A stretch of DNA of 64,000 bases from a virus. Under the pieces are notes generated by a model that searched no databases, was not told where the DNA came from, and saw only the letters and a list, made by a program, of their open reading frames with translations. The position numbers were made by a program, and so were the translations under genes. Numbering within the stretch: the first letter of the stretch is position 1; every line of letters begins with the position of its first letter. This document shows, in pieces, positions 1 to 7,942 of this stretch. The stretch covers positions 16,841-80,840 of IMG/VR virus record IMGVR_UViG_3300036766_001014. One strand, 5' to 3'.

Positions 1-107
1 AACCGGCCAGCATGTTCGGTTTGCGCAAGATGGCGGACGGCCTGATTCGCAATCAGGCCCAGTGCAAGCCGTGCCGCAATCGGCTCGTGAAGGCGACCGG
101 TGGCTGA
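1..107 (+). CDS. 3' end of a small CxxC protein (5' partial)
   Basis: The frame is open from the window edge to a TGA at 105-107. A complete 31-residue reading from the ATG at 12 is also possible. It ends in a CKPC pair followed by basic residues, like half of a zinc knuckle. The next gene starts at GTG 100 inside its last codons, which suggests translational coupling. Function unknown. Confidence 0.35.
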   Translation, partial: PASMFGLRKMADGLIRNQAQCKPCRNRLVKATGG

Positions 108-456
108 CCGCCGGATTGACTGGCGAGCATTCCTTGATCGACTGAAGTTCTGCTACGGATGCGGACGATTCGGGCTGCCCACCGGCAACCGTGTGCCCGC
201 AAACTGGAAGGTGCTTTATCAGCCGCATCAGGATGCGCCGCCAGCTCTCCTCGTCTGCTCGTCGGCATGTTCCGAGGAGGTTCGGGGCGCAATCGCAAAG
301 GGACCGGTACGACAGCCGCTGCGCGTCGCGACCGACGTCATGATGCCAGCCGAGCTACGCGAGACCATGATCTCGGAGGCAATGCAGCATGCTATCGACT
401 CCGGGCGAGCCGATGACTTGTTTCTGGCCGCGCTGGATGATGACGACGAGGGGTAA
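100..456 (+). CDS. Small zinc-finger-like hypothetical protein
   Basis: The 118-residue product starts at GTG 100, overlapping the previous stop by 8 nt. It has two cysteine pairs, CYGC near residues 18-21 and a CSSAC cluster near 53-57, which could bind one zinc. The C-terminus is acidic (DDDDEG). Small Cys4 proteins of this kind are common among phage early genes. No specific function can be assigned. Confidence 0.6.
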   Translation: MADRRIDWRAFLDRLKFCYGCGRFGLPTGNRVPANWKVLYQPHQDAPPALLVCSSACSEEVRGAIAKGPVRQPLRVATDVMMPAELRETMISEAMQHAIDSGRADDLFLAALDDDDEG

Positions 457-488
457 GCGGTGGCACTATGCCGCCAGGGAGACCAGGA

Positions 489-1184
489 ATGTCCGAGGCC
501 GAAATTCATCAACTGACGAGCACGGGGTCGCCGCCAATCGCAACGATCCCCACGCGAGAGCGCCTGGGCGTATTGATGGCCAGGTATCGCACGGCCGCGG
601 GCATGACCTCGGCCGATCTGGCCGAGCGCCTGGGCGTGTCCGAGGCCATCGTGCTCGACGTCGAACGGCATCAGCTCACCATGTCGGCCGGGATGCTCCA
701 GTCGGCGGCGGCGGCAATGGGCGTCCGGTACGAGCCGCTGCTCGACGCCGCGCGAGACTGGCATCGGGCCGTGTGGGCAGAGAACGGACGGGCGCAAGGG
801 GTGCAGCTGGAGTCTATGACGACCTCGACGCGGCCCCTCGGCGCCCGCGAGCGCGAGCTGGAGAACGCGCTGGAGCTGGAGCTGATTCAGTGCTCGGACG
901 AGTTGGTGTTCTTGGGCAATGTGCTGCGCGAGGCATCCATCAAGGCCGAGGCCGCAGCCGTGCGCTCGCGCGAACTACTGGCCGCCCGTGGCGTCGAAGT
1001 GCCGGGCGTCGAACCGCTGGACGGTCCCACCGAGGTCGTGTGTGATGGGCCTCGGCACGGCGTGACCGCGCGCCACATGGTGCGAGGCCGTGACTTGGTG
1101 ATCGTCTACCAGAGCGACGGCGGCGGCGACCGGAACTATTTCTGCTCTCATCGGTGCGGCCAGGAATGGGCGAACAGCCGATGA
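489..1184 (+). CDS. XRE-type HTH DNA-binding protein with C-terminal Cys/His domain
   Basis: The start ATG 489 is preceded by AGGGAGA at a good distance and is preferred over the upstream in-frame ATG at 468. Residues around 25-75 read as a Cro/C1-type helix-turn-helix (MTSADLAERLGVSEAIV). A helical, probably coiled middle follows, then a C-terminal domain ending CSHRCGQEW that resembles a zinc knuckle. The likely role is a transcriptional regulator or another DNA-binding protein. Its stop overlaps the next start as ATGA, so it belongs to the same operon. The HTH call is firm; the target is unknown. Confidence 0.7.
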   Translation: MSEAEIHQLTSTGSPPIATIPTRERLGVLMARYRTAAGMTSADLAERLGVSEAIVLDVERHQLTMSAGMLQSAAAAMGVRYEPLLDAARDWHRAVWAENGRAQGVQLESMTTSTRPLGARERELENALELELIQCSDELVFLGNVLREASIKAEAAAVRSRELLAARGVEVPGVEPLDGPTEVVCDGPRHGVTARHMVRGRDLVIVYQSDGGGDRNYFCSHRCGQEWANSR

Positions 1185-1537
1185 CGCAGCCGCAGTCGTG
1201 GTCGTTTCGAGCCCGGTACGGAAGCTCTGAGTCCAAGGGCACGCTGTACGTGTCCGGCACGGATCACGGTGGCTACCGCACGCGGTTCGTCGCCGACGGC
1301 AAAGCGGCCCTGGACGCCGAGTACGAGGTGGCGACGTTCGCGGATAAAGATGGCGCTGAGGTCGGCCTGCCAGATCCGGACAGCGCCGTCTCTCGCCAGC
1401 TCGGCCCGGTGACTCGGCTCGTCTTGCAGGCCGCCGCCGGGTCCGACTCATTCGAGCTGTTGCGTCGCCTGCCGTGCACGGGTGATATGATTCGTTCAGT
1501 GGTGGTTTCGGTTGCGGTCGGTCCAAGGATGGCGTGA
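1181..1537 (+). CDS. Hypothetical protein
   Basis: The product has 118 residues and starts at ATG 1181, which overlaps the preceding TGA (ATGA). The N-terminal half looks beta-rich. No recognisable motif, signal peptide or membrane segment was seen. The tight overlap on both sides (GTGA into the next gene) is the best evidence that it is translated. Confidence 0.5.
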   Translation: MTQPQSWSFRARYGSSESKGTLYVSGTDHGGYRTRFVADGKAALDAEYEVATFADKDGAEVGLPDPDSAVSRQLGPVTRLVLQAAAGSDSFELLRRLPCTGDMIRSVVVSVAVGPRMA

Positions 1538-1971
1538 CGATGACTCTTGCAGCCAGACTCAGCGAGGCCGCCGCGGTGACCAAGTACGTGGGGCTCATGC
1601 TGAACGTAGACAGCGTCAAGCGCTTGCGTGACTGGTGGGTCCAGGCGACTTCCCAGCCGCTGCTGCCAGTCGAGCGGCCCGACTTGCACGTGACGCTGCT
1701 GTACGATCCGACGCCGGACCAGATTGCCGGGTTCGAGATCAACGAGCGAATTTCCGTTCGAGTCATCGGGTGGGCGTCAAGCGACCGCATTCAGGCTGTT
1801 GTGGTGTCTGGGGTCGATGTCCCCGCCGGTCGCGTGGCACATGTCACGCTCGCCACGGCGCCGGGTGTCAAGGCGCAGCACGCGAGCGAGCTGATCAAGG
1901 CCGGTTACACGCGCGTCAGCGGCCCGACGCTGAATGGCACCGTAAATGTCATGCGTGCGCGGCCTCGCTGA
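1534..1971 (+). CDS. 2H phosphoesterase-like protein
   Basis: The 145-residue product starts at GTG 1534 (GTGA overlap); ATG 1540 is an alternative. It carries two HxT motifs about 50 residues apart, LHVTLLY near 51-57 and AHVTLATAPG near 102-111. That is the hallmark of the 2H (LigT/cyclic phosphodiesterase) superfamily, where the two histidines and two Thr/Ser form the active site. Known members hydrolyse 2',3'-cyclic phosphates in RNA repair or, as in T4 Acb1, cyclic oligonucleotides of CBASS defence. Which substrate applies here cannot be told from the sequence. Confidence 0.6.
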   Translation: MTMTLAARLSEAAAVTKYVGLMLNVDSVKRLRDWWVQATSQPLLPVERPDLHVTLLYDPTPDQIAGFEINERISVRVIGWASSDRIQAVVVSGVDVPAGRVAHVTLATAPGVKAQHASELIKAGYTRVSGPTLNGTVNVMRARPR

Positions 1972-1978
1972 TGCTATC

Positions 1979-2386
1979 GTGCCATCTGTGATAGCCGAGG
2001 ATCTCCAGCTCGCGATTGACCCATTCGAGCTACCGCGCCAGGTGCTCGAATGGTTGGCCCTCGTTGAGCGCGAGGGCGGCGCCGACAAGGGCACGCTGAG
2101 CAAGCTCCTGTTCAGCCTGGAGGCGTTCATCGAGCGCGTCGGGCCGGAGCTGCGGAAAGAGGCGGAGAAGGGCGACCCTGGCTGGTGGCCCGCCGTGCAC
2201 GAGGCCGAGAGGCTCATCCCGATTGGCCGCAGGCTCGGGCTGACCGACGTGAAGACGGAGCCCCCCGTCTACCGGGGCCGCTTCCTCCCAAAGCTGTTCA
2301 CCGAGCTGCTTTCTCGAATCAAGTCGATGACTGACAGCGCGTCGCTCCGCACGGCCGCGGCCGACGCCATGGAGCTATCTCCGTGA
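1979..2386 (+). CDS. Hypothetical helical protein
   Basis: The frame is open from ATG 1946 and ends at 2386. The GTG at 1979, just after the upstream stop, is a likely start, with GTG 1988 and ATG 1946 as alternatives; none has a clear Shine-Dalgarno. The product of about 135 residues is predicted mainly helical and has no recognised motif. Its stop overlaps the GTG start of the nuclease gene that follows. Confidence 0.5.
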   Translation: MPSVIAEDLQLAIDPFELPRQVLEWLALVEREGGADKGTLSKLLFSLEAFIERVGPELRKEAEKGDPGWWPAVHEAERLIPIGRRLGLTDVKTEPPVYRGRFLPKLFTELLSRIKSMTDSASLRTAAADAMELSP

Positions 2387-2775
2387 CCGCATACATCTAC
2401 GCGGGGACCGTTGCGAGGGTCATCGACGGGGACACCGTGGTCATGAACTTGGTTCGGGAGGTCGAGGTCAACGCCGACCTCGGCTTCAAGCTCTACCTCG
2501 ACAAGCTTCCGCTGCGCACGCAACAGACGCTGCGCATCATCGGGATCAACGCGCCTGAGACCCGTGGCGTTCCAGACCTCGAACCTGGCAAGGCCGCGAA
2601 GGCTGCGCTCGAACAGGTCCTGGGCATGGGCCCGATCACTGTCGAAACGATCAAGCCCGACAAGTACGGTTCGCGCTACGACGCTCGCATCACAGTGCAG
2701 GCGCCAGACGGGCCACTGGATGTCGGGGCGTGGCTTATCGAGCACGGATACGCGCGGCCCTACCTCGTCGGGTAA
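2383..2775 (+). CDS. Staphylococcal nuclease-like (thermonuclease) protein
   Basis: The product has 130 residues with the SNase fold signature: VIDGDTV (13-19), RIIGINAPET (51-60) and DKYGSRYDARI (93-103). Relative to micrococcal nuclease the Arg, Glu and second Arg of the active site are present, while the calcium-binding Asp40 position reads Asn (GINAPE). The family hydrolyses DNA and RNA using calcium. No signal peptide is visible, so it would act inside the cell, for example in host DNA degradation or nucleotide scavenging. It starts at GTG 2383, coupled to the upstream gene. The Asn change may alter metal use. Confidence 0.8.
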   Translation: MTAYIYAGTVARVIDGDTVVMNLVREVEVNADLGFKLYLDKLPLRTQQTLRIIGINAPETRGVPDLEPGKAAKAALEQVLGMGPITVETIKPDKYGSRYDARITVQAPDGPLDVGAWLIEHGYARPYLVG

Positions 2776-2807
2776 GGCGCCGGGCAGTTCGCCTGCCGGA
2801 GGTTGTC

Positions 2808-3107
2808 ATGCCCAGGTATCCGAAGCCGTCGGTCAGACGCATGGTGGACGCAATTCGCGAGCTGACCGCCCTCGGTTCGGATGAGCTGTCAGAGGTGATC
2901 GGCACGGTCACTTTTGACGCCGAGAGCATCCTCCGGCGCATCGTCACCCGCGCCGTCGAGCGCGGCGTCGAGCTTCAGCGGTCCGCCTGGCTGCTCGACA
3001 ACGACGACGCGAACACGCCGCTGCGCCCGCCGCCGATGTCTGACGCCCCGAGCCAGGGCTCGACGGAACCCATTACCCGTAAAACACGGATGCCTCCGAA
3101 GCCATGA
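2808..3107 (+). CDS. Hypothetical protein
   Basis: The 99-residue product starts at ATG 2808 behind a GGAGG at 2798-2802. The N-terminal 70 residues look alpha-helical, and the tail is rich in Pro, Arg and Thr and probably unstructured. No motif was recognised. Confidence 0.55.
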   Translation: MPRYPKPSVRRMVDAIRELTALGSDELSEVIGTVTFDAESILRRIVTRAVERGVELQRSAWLLDNDDANTPLRPPPMSDAPSQGSTEPITRKTRMPPKP

Positions 3108-3150
3108 CGAAGAATTTGCCTGCGCGCGCCGTTCGCGTGACACTGCGGCC

Positions 3151-4095
3151 ATGCGCACGCGGACCCAAGCCACCAGCGGCCAGATGACCAGGGCTACACT
3201 CGTCGAGGCCGCCAGAGAGGCGGGCGCCGATCCGTTTCGGGTCTCTCGGGCCCTGACAGAGGCGAAAGGCAACCCGATCGAGGTGCTGAAGGCTGCTGTA
3301 ACGGCGGCCAGTTCGTTCATGACAGTCGGTCACGAGCTGAAGAAGGCCGGACTGAAATACACCTTCGGCACAGAGCCTGTACCGGCATACATGGTCACCA
3401 TCGGCGGCAAGCGCTACGGCATCGTGAATCGCAAGTATGCCGATGAGTACGACGCCCTGGTCGGCGACATTGCGCTTGGCAAGCTGACGGAGGCGAGCGG
3501 CGAGCGCGCCGAGTCGGCCTTGAGCGGCATGACTCGCGCCCGAGCCGAGACGTTCTTGCGGAAGCTGCTCTCCGAGGGGACCTCCGGAATCAAGCGGGAC
3601 AACGGATGGAGCGCCATCAACGCCATCTTCGATCGCCTGCATCGCGCTGGCATCTCGATCGAAAATCTAAAGGCCGAGTATTACAAGGTCCCGAACTCAT
3701 CAAACTTGAATGACGGCAAGCGGTGGCGCTTCGAGATCCCGTTCGCCAAGGGTGGTTGGCACGTTACCATCACGGCGTCGTTCGCGGGCTCCGCGAAGGA
3801 TCCGTCAGATGCCTACGACATCACCGTCAATCTCGACTACTCAGCGTCGATTCGCAGTGCGCAGGAGGCGAGCGGCGAGGGTGTCGAGGACGGTATCGTC
3901 GAGGACGCTAGCCACCTCCTGCACGCGCTCAGCAATGCCTCGGCTGGGTGGCACAACGTCGCCCAGCTCAGCGCCAGCTACCGTGGCCGCATGACCAGCT
4001 ATGACTGGGACGCCGCCGCCAAGACGCTTGAGCGACAGGGCAAGGCCCAGCTCCGCAAGAAAGACGGCGTCACGCAGCTGCGGATGGCCGACTAG
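3151..4095 (+). CDS. Hypothetical protein
   Basis: The product has about 314 residues. The frame is open further upstream, but that part (from 2914) has the Arg/Ser/Pro composition of a shadow frame, so ATG 3151 is preferred; ATG 3184 is possible. The C-terminal third (YDWDAAAKTLERQGKAQLRKKDG) looks like a small helical DNA-binding or adaptor segment. The gene converges on the deformylase gene and the coding ends overlap by 4 nt. Function unknown. Confidence 0.55.
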   Translation: MRTRTQATSGQMTRATLVEAAREAGADPFRVSRALTEAKGNPIEVLKAAVTAASSFMTVGHELKKAGLKYTFGTEPVPAYMVTIGGKRYGIVNRKYADEYDALVGDIALGKLTEASGERAESALSGMTRARAETFLRKLLSEGTSGIKRDNGWSAINAIFDRLHRAGISIENLKAEYYKVPNSSNLNDGKRWRFEIPFAKGGWHVTITASFAGSAKDPSDAYDITVNLDYSASIRSAQEASGEGVEDGIVEDASHLLHALSNASAGWHNVAQLSASYRGRMTSYDWDAAAKTLERQGKAQLRKKDGVTQLRMAD

Positions 4096-4733
4096 CCCCG
4101 CTCGCCGCGAGCGATCTTCCCGATCTTCTTGAGCGCCATCCGCTTCTCCAGCCGACTCACGCGGTCGAGCATGATCATGCCATCGAGGTGGTCAATCTCG
4201 TGCTGGACGATCCGGGCTGGCCAGCCGTCCAGCGGTCGCGCCTGCGCGTGACCTTTCAGGTCCTCGAAGACCACTGTGATGCGCTCGGACCGGGTCAGCG
4301 CCACCTTGGCCCCCGGCATGGACAAGCATGCCTCGGTCATCCGGATGAATCCGGACTCAGCTTCCACGCGAGGGTTCACCAGCACTTCGGCGGCCCCGCG
4401 CTTCTCGCCCCAGTCAGCCACGATCAACCGGCGCATGTCGCCGACCTGTGGAGCGGCCAGCCCAACGCCGCCGCACAAATACATCGTGAACAACATGTTC
4501 GTTGCCAGTGATTCCAGCTCGGAGTCGAACTCGGTGACGGCGACGCACTTCTGCTTGAGCCGAGCATCCGGGTGGAAGACAAGCGAGATCGCATGGCCGC
4601 TCCGGTAGCGCTCAGGAATGCGCTCTCGCGCCAGCTCGGCGACTCGATCGCGAGATGCCTGGAGCTGTTTGTCGGCCTCGACGACTCGTCGCCTCTCCTC
4701 CAGCTTCATCGCCTGGATGGGATCGATAGGCAT
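4092..4733 (-). CDS. def: Peptide deformylase
   Basis: The 213-residue product has the three deformylase motifs: GGVGLAAPQVG (88-98), EACLSMPG (134-141, the metal-binding Cys motif with Ala where Gly is usual) and QHEIDHLDG (177-185). It removes the formyl group from N-terminal methionine of nascent proteins using Fe or Zn. A charged N-terminal extension of about 45 residues precedes the catalytic domain. Its start overlaps the stop of the upstream minus-strand gene (ATGA). Phage deformylases are known, especially in cyanophages, and are thought to aid synthesis of phage proteins. Confidence 0.92.
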   Translation of the reverse strand: MPIDPIQAMKLEERRRVVEADKQLQASRDRVAELARERIPERYRSGHAISLVFHPDARLKQKCVAVTEFDSELESLATNMLFTMYLCGGVGLAAPQVGDMRRLIVADWGEKRGAAEVLVNPRVEAESGFIRMTEACLSMPGAKVALTRSERITVVFEDLKGHAQARPLDGWPARIVQHEIDHLDGMIMLDRVSRLEKRMALKKIGKIARGERG

Positions 4734-5068
4734 CAGTGCATCCTCGTGATGACCGAGTCGTTGCCGACCATTTCGGTGAGAGCATGCATCTGCTCCTCGG
4801 TCGCGCGGCGCAAGCGCATGAAGCGAATGCTCTGCGGTATGATGATCGCTTTCTGAATCCCGGCGTCTTCCAGCAGGCGTGACAAGCCTTGAAGGATGTT
4901 GCCCTGTTGGGCCGACGTCACGCCTTCGAGGTCAACCTGGACCACGGTGATCTCTCCGACCGTGCCCCTGACCCAGACCTCTGGGTCGGTCCCAGGGAGC
5001 AGCTCTCCGCCGCTCTCGCGCAGAGAAACAATCTCGTACCATTCGTCTGTCAGGTTCTTGTTGTCCAT
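4733..5068 (-). CDS. Hypothetical protein upstream of def
   Basis: The product has 111 residues from the ATG at 5068; a TTG at 5077 would add three residues. The mix of beta and helical segments (GTVGEITVVQVDLEGV, GLSRLLEDAGIQKAIII) suggests a small alpha/beta fold. It is cotranscribed with def through an ATGA overlap. No known motif. Confidence 0.55.
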   Translation of the reverse strand: MDNKNLTDEWYEIVSLRESGGELLPGTDPEVWVRGTVGEITVVQVDLEGVTSAQQGNILQGLSRLLEDAGIQKAIIIPQSIRFMRLRRATEEQMHALTEMVGNDSVITRMH

Positions 5069-5082
5069 GGCCGCCAACTGTA

Positions 5083-5562
5083 TCAGAGGGTCCGCAAGTC
5101 GCCGATAGATGGCGGGGTTGGTTCGAGTGATCGACGCAGGCTTTTGTTCAGCCGATTGCGTGTGCGACTAGAGCCGATGACCAGTAGGCCGTCCTCCGTC
5201 GGCGGCGCGGCATCCGGCCCCTCCCATGGGCCAGAGTGCGAGTAAGCGAGACAAAATTGCTTGGCCTCCTCGGCCGTGTAAACCAGGTTGTTGCGGTAGT
5301 CGATTCTGCCAAGTGCGTAGAAGACGACTCGCGTGCCACGGAAGCCGGACGACGGATCGAACACGTCGTTGCCGCGCTCCAGCCAGGCATGGCCGTACTC
5401 GATGCGCGGATGGCAGCGCAGTGTCGGTCGGCCGTGCACAACATTCCAGAGCGCGCGCTCTTTGGCCGGGATGGGCGACGACGGCAGAATCAGAGCGCTG
5501 ATCACGTCGTGGTAGCAGGTCCCGGTCAGGAGCGCGTCGGCGGGGATGGTTTTGGTGGCCAC
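5083..5562 (-). CDS. Hypothetical protein, predicted leaderless mRNA
   Basis: The reading frame continues far upstream on the minus strand, but a promoter (-35 TTGACA at 5597-5592, -10 CATGTT at 5574-5569) sits directly in front of a GTG at 5562, so that codon is taken as the start (159 residues). The central part (YGHAWLERGNDVFDPSSG) resembles small phage proteins of unknown function. The tail is basic. The predicted transcript would begin at or next to the GTG, without a ribosome-binding site. Confidence 0.5.
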   Translation of the reverse strand: MATKTIPADALLTGTCYHDVISALILPSSPIPAKERALWNVVHGRPTLRCHPRIEYGHAWLERGNDVFDPSSGFRGTRVVFYALGRIDYRNNLVYTAEEAKQFCLAYSHSGPWEGPDAAPPTEDGLLVIGSSRTRNRLNKSLRRSLEPTPPSIGDLRTL

Positions 5563-5568
5563 GTCCCG

Positions 5569-5597
5569 AACATGAGGAGGTTGACAGAGTTTGTCAA
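5569..5597 (-). promoter_or_regulatory. Promoter, TTGACAAAC family, minus strand
   Basis: On the minus strand the -35 is TTGACA (5597-5592), continued as TTGACAAAC, then a 17-nt spacer and the -10 CATGTT (5574-5569). The -35 lies in the palindrome TTGACAGAGTTTGTCAA (5581-5597). It fires away from the + strand promoter at 5625, making a divergent pair. Confidence 0.6.
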
Positions 5598-5624
5598 GAG
5601 CCGTTACGCCCAAAAACACCCCGC

Positions 5625-5658
5625 TTGACAAACCGTCCCAATAACACCATATTGGTGT
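5625..5658 (+). promoter_or_regulatory. Promoter, TTGACAAAC family, with dyad over the -10
   Basis: The -35 is TTGACA (5625-5630), the spacer is 17 nt, and the -10 is CATATT (5648-5653). The perfect inverted repeat ACACCA-TAT-TGGTGT (5644-5658) covers the -10, as an operator would. The following gene has a Shine-Dalgarno (GGAAGGA) and a short leader of about 14 nt. Confidence 0.7.
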
Positions 5659-5673
5659 CGGAAGGAATCCCCA

Positions 5674-5862
5674 ATGAGCTACGACTGGAGAAAGGACCCC
5701 GCTGCCTACCACGAATGGGAGCGCCGCAATCGCGGCTTGATCATCGTCCCGGCCGTGCCGATTGAAACCGACTACGAAAAGGCGCACCGATACGAGCCCG
5801 CCCTGTGGGACATCGACGCCAACATCGGTCCCGCGACGAACGGCCCCGCGAGGAGCAACTGA
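5674..5862 (+). CDS. Small hypothetical protein
   Basis: The 62-residue product starts at ATG 5674 with GGAAGGA upstream. It is the first gene of the operon driven by the promoter at 5625. It is rich in Tyr, Trp, Arg and Glu, with no cysteine motif or membrane segment. Unknown early protein. Confidence 0.6.
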   Translation: MSYDWRKDPAAYHEWERRNRGLIIVPAVPIETDYEKAHRYEPALWDIDANIGPATNGPARSN

Positions 5863-5864
5863 CC

Positions 5865-6083
5865 ATGGATTACCCGGCATACATCGAGTGGGACGGCCGT
5901 CGGCGGCCGTGCACGACGGTGATGGACTTCGCGGGGCATAGGACCGGCGATGTCCTGGAGGCCGATGGCTGGGAGCCACGGTGGTACTTCGCTGGCAAGA
6001 CGGTGTTTCACCTGTCCAGGTTGGACGGTCTATTTTATCCGGCAACGCACTACGAGCGAGCGCCGGGATGGAGGAAGTCATGA
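5865..6083 (+). CDS. Small hypothetical protein
   Basis: The 72-residue product starts at ATG 5865 with AGGAG about 10 nt upstream, and starts 2 nt after the previous stop. It looks beta-rich (AYIEWDGRRRPCTTVMDF, WYFAGKTVFHL). It overlaps the next gene by ATGA. No recognised family. Confidence 0.6.
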   Translation: MDYPAYIEWDGRRRPCTTVMDFAGHRTGDVLEADGWEPRWYFAGKTVFHLSRLDGLFYPATHYERAPGWRKS

Positions 6084-6370
6084 GTGGGTACACATATTGT
6101 GCGTGCAGGGACTGTATGGAAATCGCCATCGGCGAATCTGGCAAGGCGATGTGCCACGCCTGCGAGGACGCGGGTTGCGAGACCAACGAAGGCGAGTGCC
6201 TCGCTGACGGCGCCTACGGCGGCGACGAGTCCGAGGATGAGCCCGAGGAGGAGGATCATCCCGCCTGTCCTCTCGACGGCGGAGAGGGCATGCCGCTTGG
6301 GGGACTCGGCAATCTGATGCACTACCGCTGCCGAGCTTGCGGCATGAACTTCTCTCGCGAAAAGGAGTAG
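6080..6370 (+). CDS. Zinc-ribbon-like hypothetical protein
   Basis: The 96-residue product starts at ATG 6080, overlapping the previous TGA. It has several cysteine pairs: CACRDC near residues 7-12, CHAC, a CPLDGG region, and a final CRACG. A Glu/Asp-rich stretch lies in the middle. The pattern suggests two zinc-binding sites joined by an acidic linker. The role is unknown, possibly in RNA or protein binding. Confidence 0.6.
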   Translation: MSGYTYCACRDCMEIAIGESGKAMCHACEDAGCETNEGECLADGAYGGDESEDEPEEEDHPACPLDGGEGMPLGGLGNLMHYRCRACGMNFSREKE

Positions 6371-6404
6371 CGGCAGCCAGGTTGCCGGAGCGGTCGCTGG
6401 CTGC

Positions 6405-6433
6405 TTGACAAACGATTACGGCGCTATTATCTT
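6405..6433 (+). promoter_or_regulatory. Promoter, TTGACAAAC family
   Basis: The -35 is TTGACA (6405-6410), the spacer is 17 nt, and the -10 is TATCTT (6428-6433). The downstream gene has a strong Shine-Dalgarno, GGAAGGAGA (6441-6449), so this transcript has a normal leader. Confidence 0.65.
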
Positions 6434-6455
6434 GGTTCTTGGAAGGAGAGAAGCC

Positions 6456-7181
6456 ATGACCTCGGTTCGCACAGAGTCTGACGCGGTTGCCTGCCTGTCG
6501 GCCCTTGGGGTCGCGCTGGGCGCGTTGAACGTGGAGACCGCGGCCGATGGCGGCTCGGTGGTTGTCGAGTCGTTTTCATGCGGCCGCTGCGGCGGCGCCG
6601 GGCACCTTGGGCGCGGGCTTTACGATGTCCCCTGGGGCATCTGCTATCGGTGCGGCAACGGCCCCAAGTGCCGTGGCATCAGCCGCACGCCCCTGATCGA
6701 GTACGCTCGCAAGGCCAAGGCAACCGCCGCTCGGCGCGCGAGCGTGGCAGCCAAGCGGGAAGCCAAGGCCAATGCCCGCGTCGAACGTCGCCTCGAAGGC
6801 GAGCGAACCTGGTGTGAGGCCAACGGGTACGGTCGGGTGACCTTTGCTGAGCGCGACGCCAAGCGGGCCGCTGAGCGAGCTGCCGCGGACGCCAACAGGG
6901 GCCACGTGGGCGTGGTGGGCGAACGCTCGATGTTCACGGCCACTATCAAGGCCATCCCGAGCTGGGACGGCGCCTATGGCAGGACCTACCTGGTCATCAT
7001 GGAGGATGCCGCCGGTAACTCCCTGGTCTGGAAGACGTCCAGCCCTGGCGAGGCCGAAGTCGGCGCGACGCTGACATTCAAAGCGACCGTCAAGGAACAC
7101 GGCGACTACAAGGGCGTCGCCAGGACCATGGTTACTCGGGTCAAGCCCGAGGCCGCCGTCACGGAAAGGATTGCTGCCTAA
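6456..7181 (+). CDS. Zinc finger and OB-like domain protein
   Basis: The 241-residue product starts at ATG 6456, after the Shine-Dalgarno. Residues around 41-70 hold CGRCGGAG and CYRCGNG, a DnaJ-like double-CxxC zinc finger. A long Ala/Arg/Glu-rich helix follows (about 85-150). The C-terminal 80 residues look beta-rich (YGRTYLVIMEDAAGNSLVW, ending GVARTMVTRVK), like small OB-type domains found in phage single-strand-binding or zinc proteins. A nucleic-acid-binding role is inferred. It overlaps the next start (TAATG). Confidence 0.6.
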   Translation: MTSVRTESDAVACLSALGVALGALNVETAADGGSVVVESFSCGRCGGAGHLGRGLYDVPWGICYRCGNGPKCRGISRTPLIEYARKAKATAARRASVAAKREAKANARVERRLEGERTWCEANGYGRVTFAERDAKRAAERAAADANRGHVGVVGERSMFTATIKAIPSWDGAYGRTYLVIMEDAAGNSLVWKTSSPGEAEVGATLTFKATVKEHGDYKGVARTMVTRVKPEAAVTERIAA

Positions 7182-7411
7182 TGGAAGCGGAGATCATTGT
7201 TGAGGTCGAGCGCGTGTGCTGCGGGGCACACAACTCCAGGCTCGGGACCGCGCGCATCACAAGTGGCGAGCCCTACGTGCTCAGGCACTTCGAGGGAACC
7301 GACCTGTCGAGCCTGACCACGGCGCTGGCCGAGACCGGCCATGCGTTTCGAGTCGTAACCGTCAATCGCTTCGTCTCGTTTTTGGAGTGGTACGAAAGCG
7401 GGGTGGACTGA
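7181..7411 (+). CDS. Small hypothetical protein
   Basis: The 76-residue product starts at ATG 7181, which shares a base with the previous TAA. It looks like a compact alpha/beta protein with a CC pair near residue 13. It ends one base into the next gene (TGATG). Unknown. Confidence 0.55.
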   Translation: MEAEIIVEVERVCCGAHNSRLGTARITSGEPYVLRHFEGTDLSSLTTALAETGHAFRVVTVNRFVSFLEWYESGVD

Positions 7412-7914
7412 TGTTCGTTTCCTCTGGTCGTGGTGGGTACACCAGGTCTGGTGAGCAGCGCGCAAGCGGGCGCTTCCTGATGCTGTTCTGCGTCAAGCCA
7501 GGCGGCGAGCTGCGTGTGCTCGTGCGGCACGTCCGGATGCGCCAGTGCGGCCACTGGATGATGGCCAACGTCACGGTCAAGTCCGCGGGCGCGCGCGAGG
7601 CGGCCGAGCCTGAGCCCGCGTACAAGTCGAGCTACTGGCGACGTCGAGTGTTCGACGGCCGGTTCGAGATCGGCCTGTCCGGAACCTATGGCTGCGACGG
7701 CTTGCCGATCAGCGCCGACGACTACCCAGGTCTCTGGGATCAGCTGCATCCCGTACCGGCCGAGCTGACCGAGGCGTGCTGGAAGGGCGGCGGACACAAC
7801 AGCGCGGGCTCCGAGGGCCCGGCCATGTTCGAGTGGGCGAAGCTGAACGCCCGCACGCTCAGCAAACTTGTTTCTGTCAGAGCTGCGGATGTCGCAGCGT
7901 CTACGGAGAGATGA
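7411..7914 (+). CDS. Hypothetical protein
   Basis: The 167-residue product starts at ATG 7411, coupled by TGATG to the upstream stop. It is beta-rich in the N-terminal half (FLMLFCVKPGGELRVLVRHV). The C-terminal WDQLHPVPAELTEACW region looks helical. No family was recognised. Confidence 0.55.
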   Translation: MFVSSGRGGYTRSGEQRASGRFLMLFCVKPGGELRVLVRHVRMRQCGHWMMANVTVKSAGAREAAEPEPAYKSSYWRRRVFDGRFEIGLSGTYGCDGLPISADDYPGLWDQLHPVPAELTEACWKGGGHNSAGSEGPAMFEWAKLNARTLSKLVSVRAADVAASTER

Positions 7915-7942
7915 TCATGAAACACGCACTGGAGAAGAAGTC

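Noticed and set aside
5563-6186. Upstream extension of the minus-strand gene ending at 5083
   Set aside because: The extension crosses two promoters and three plus-strand genes; the start is better placed at GTG 5562 next to the promoter.
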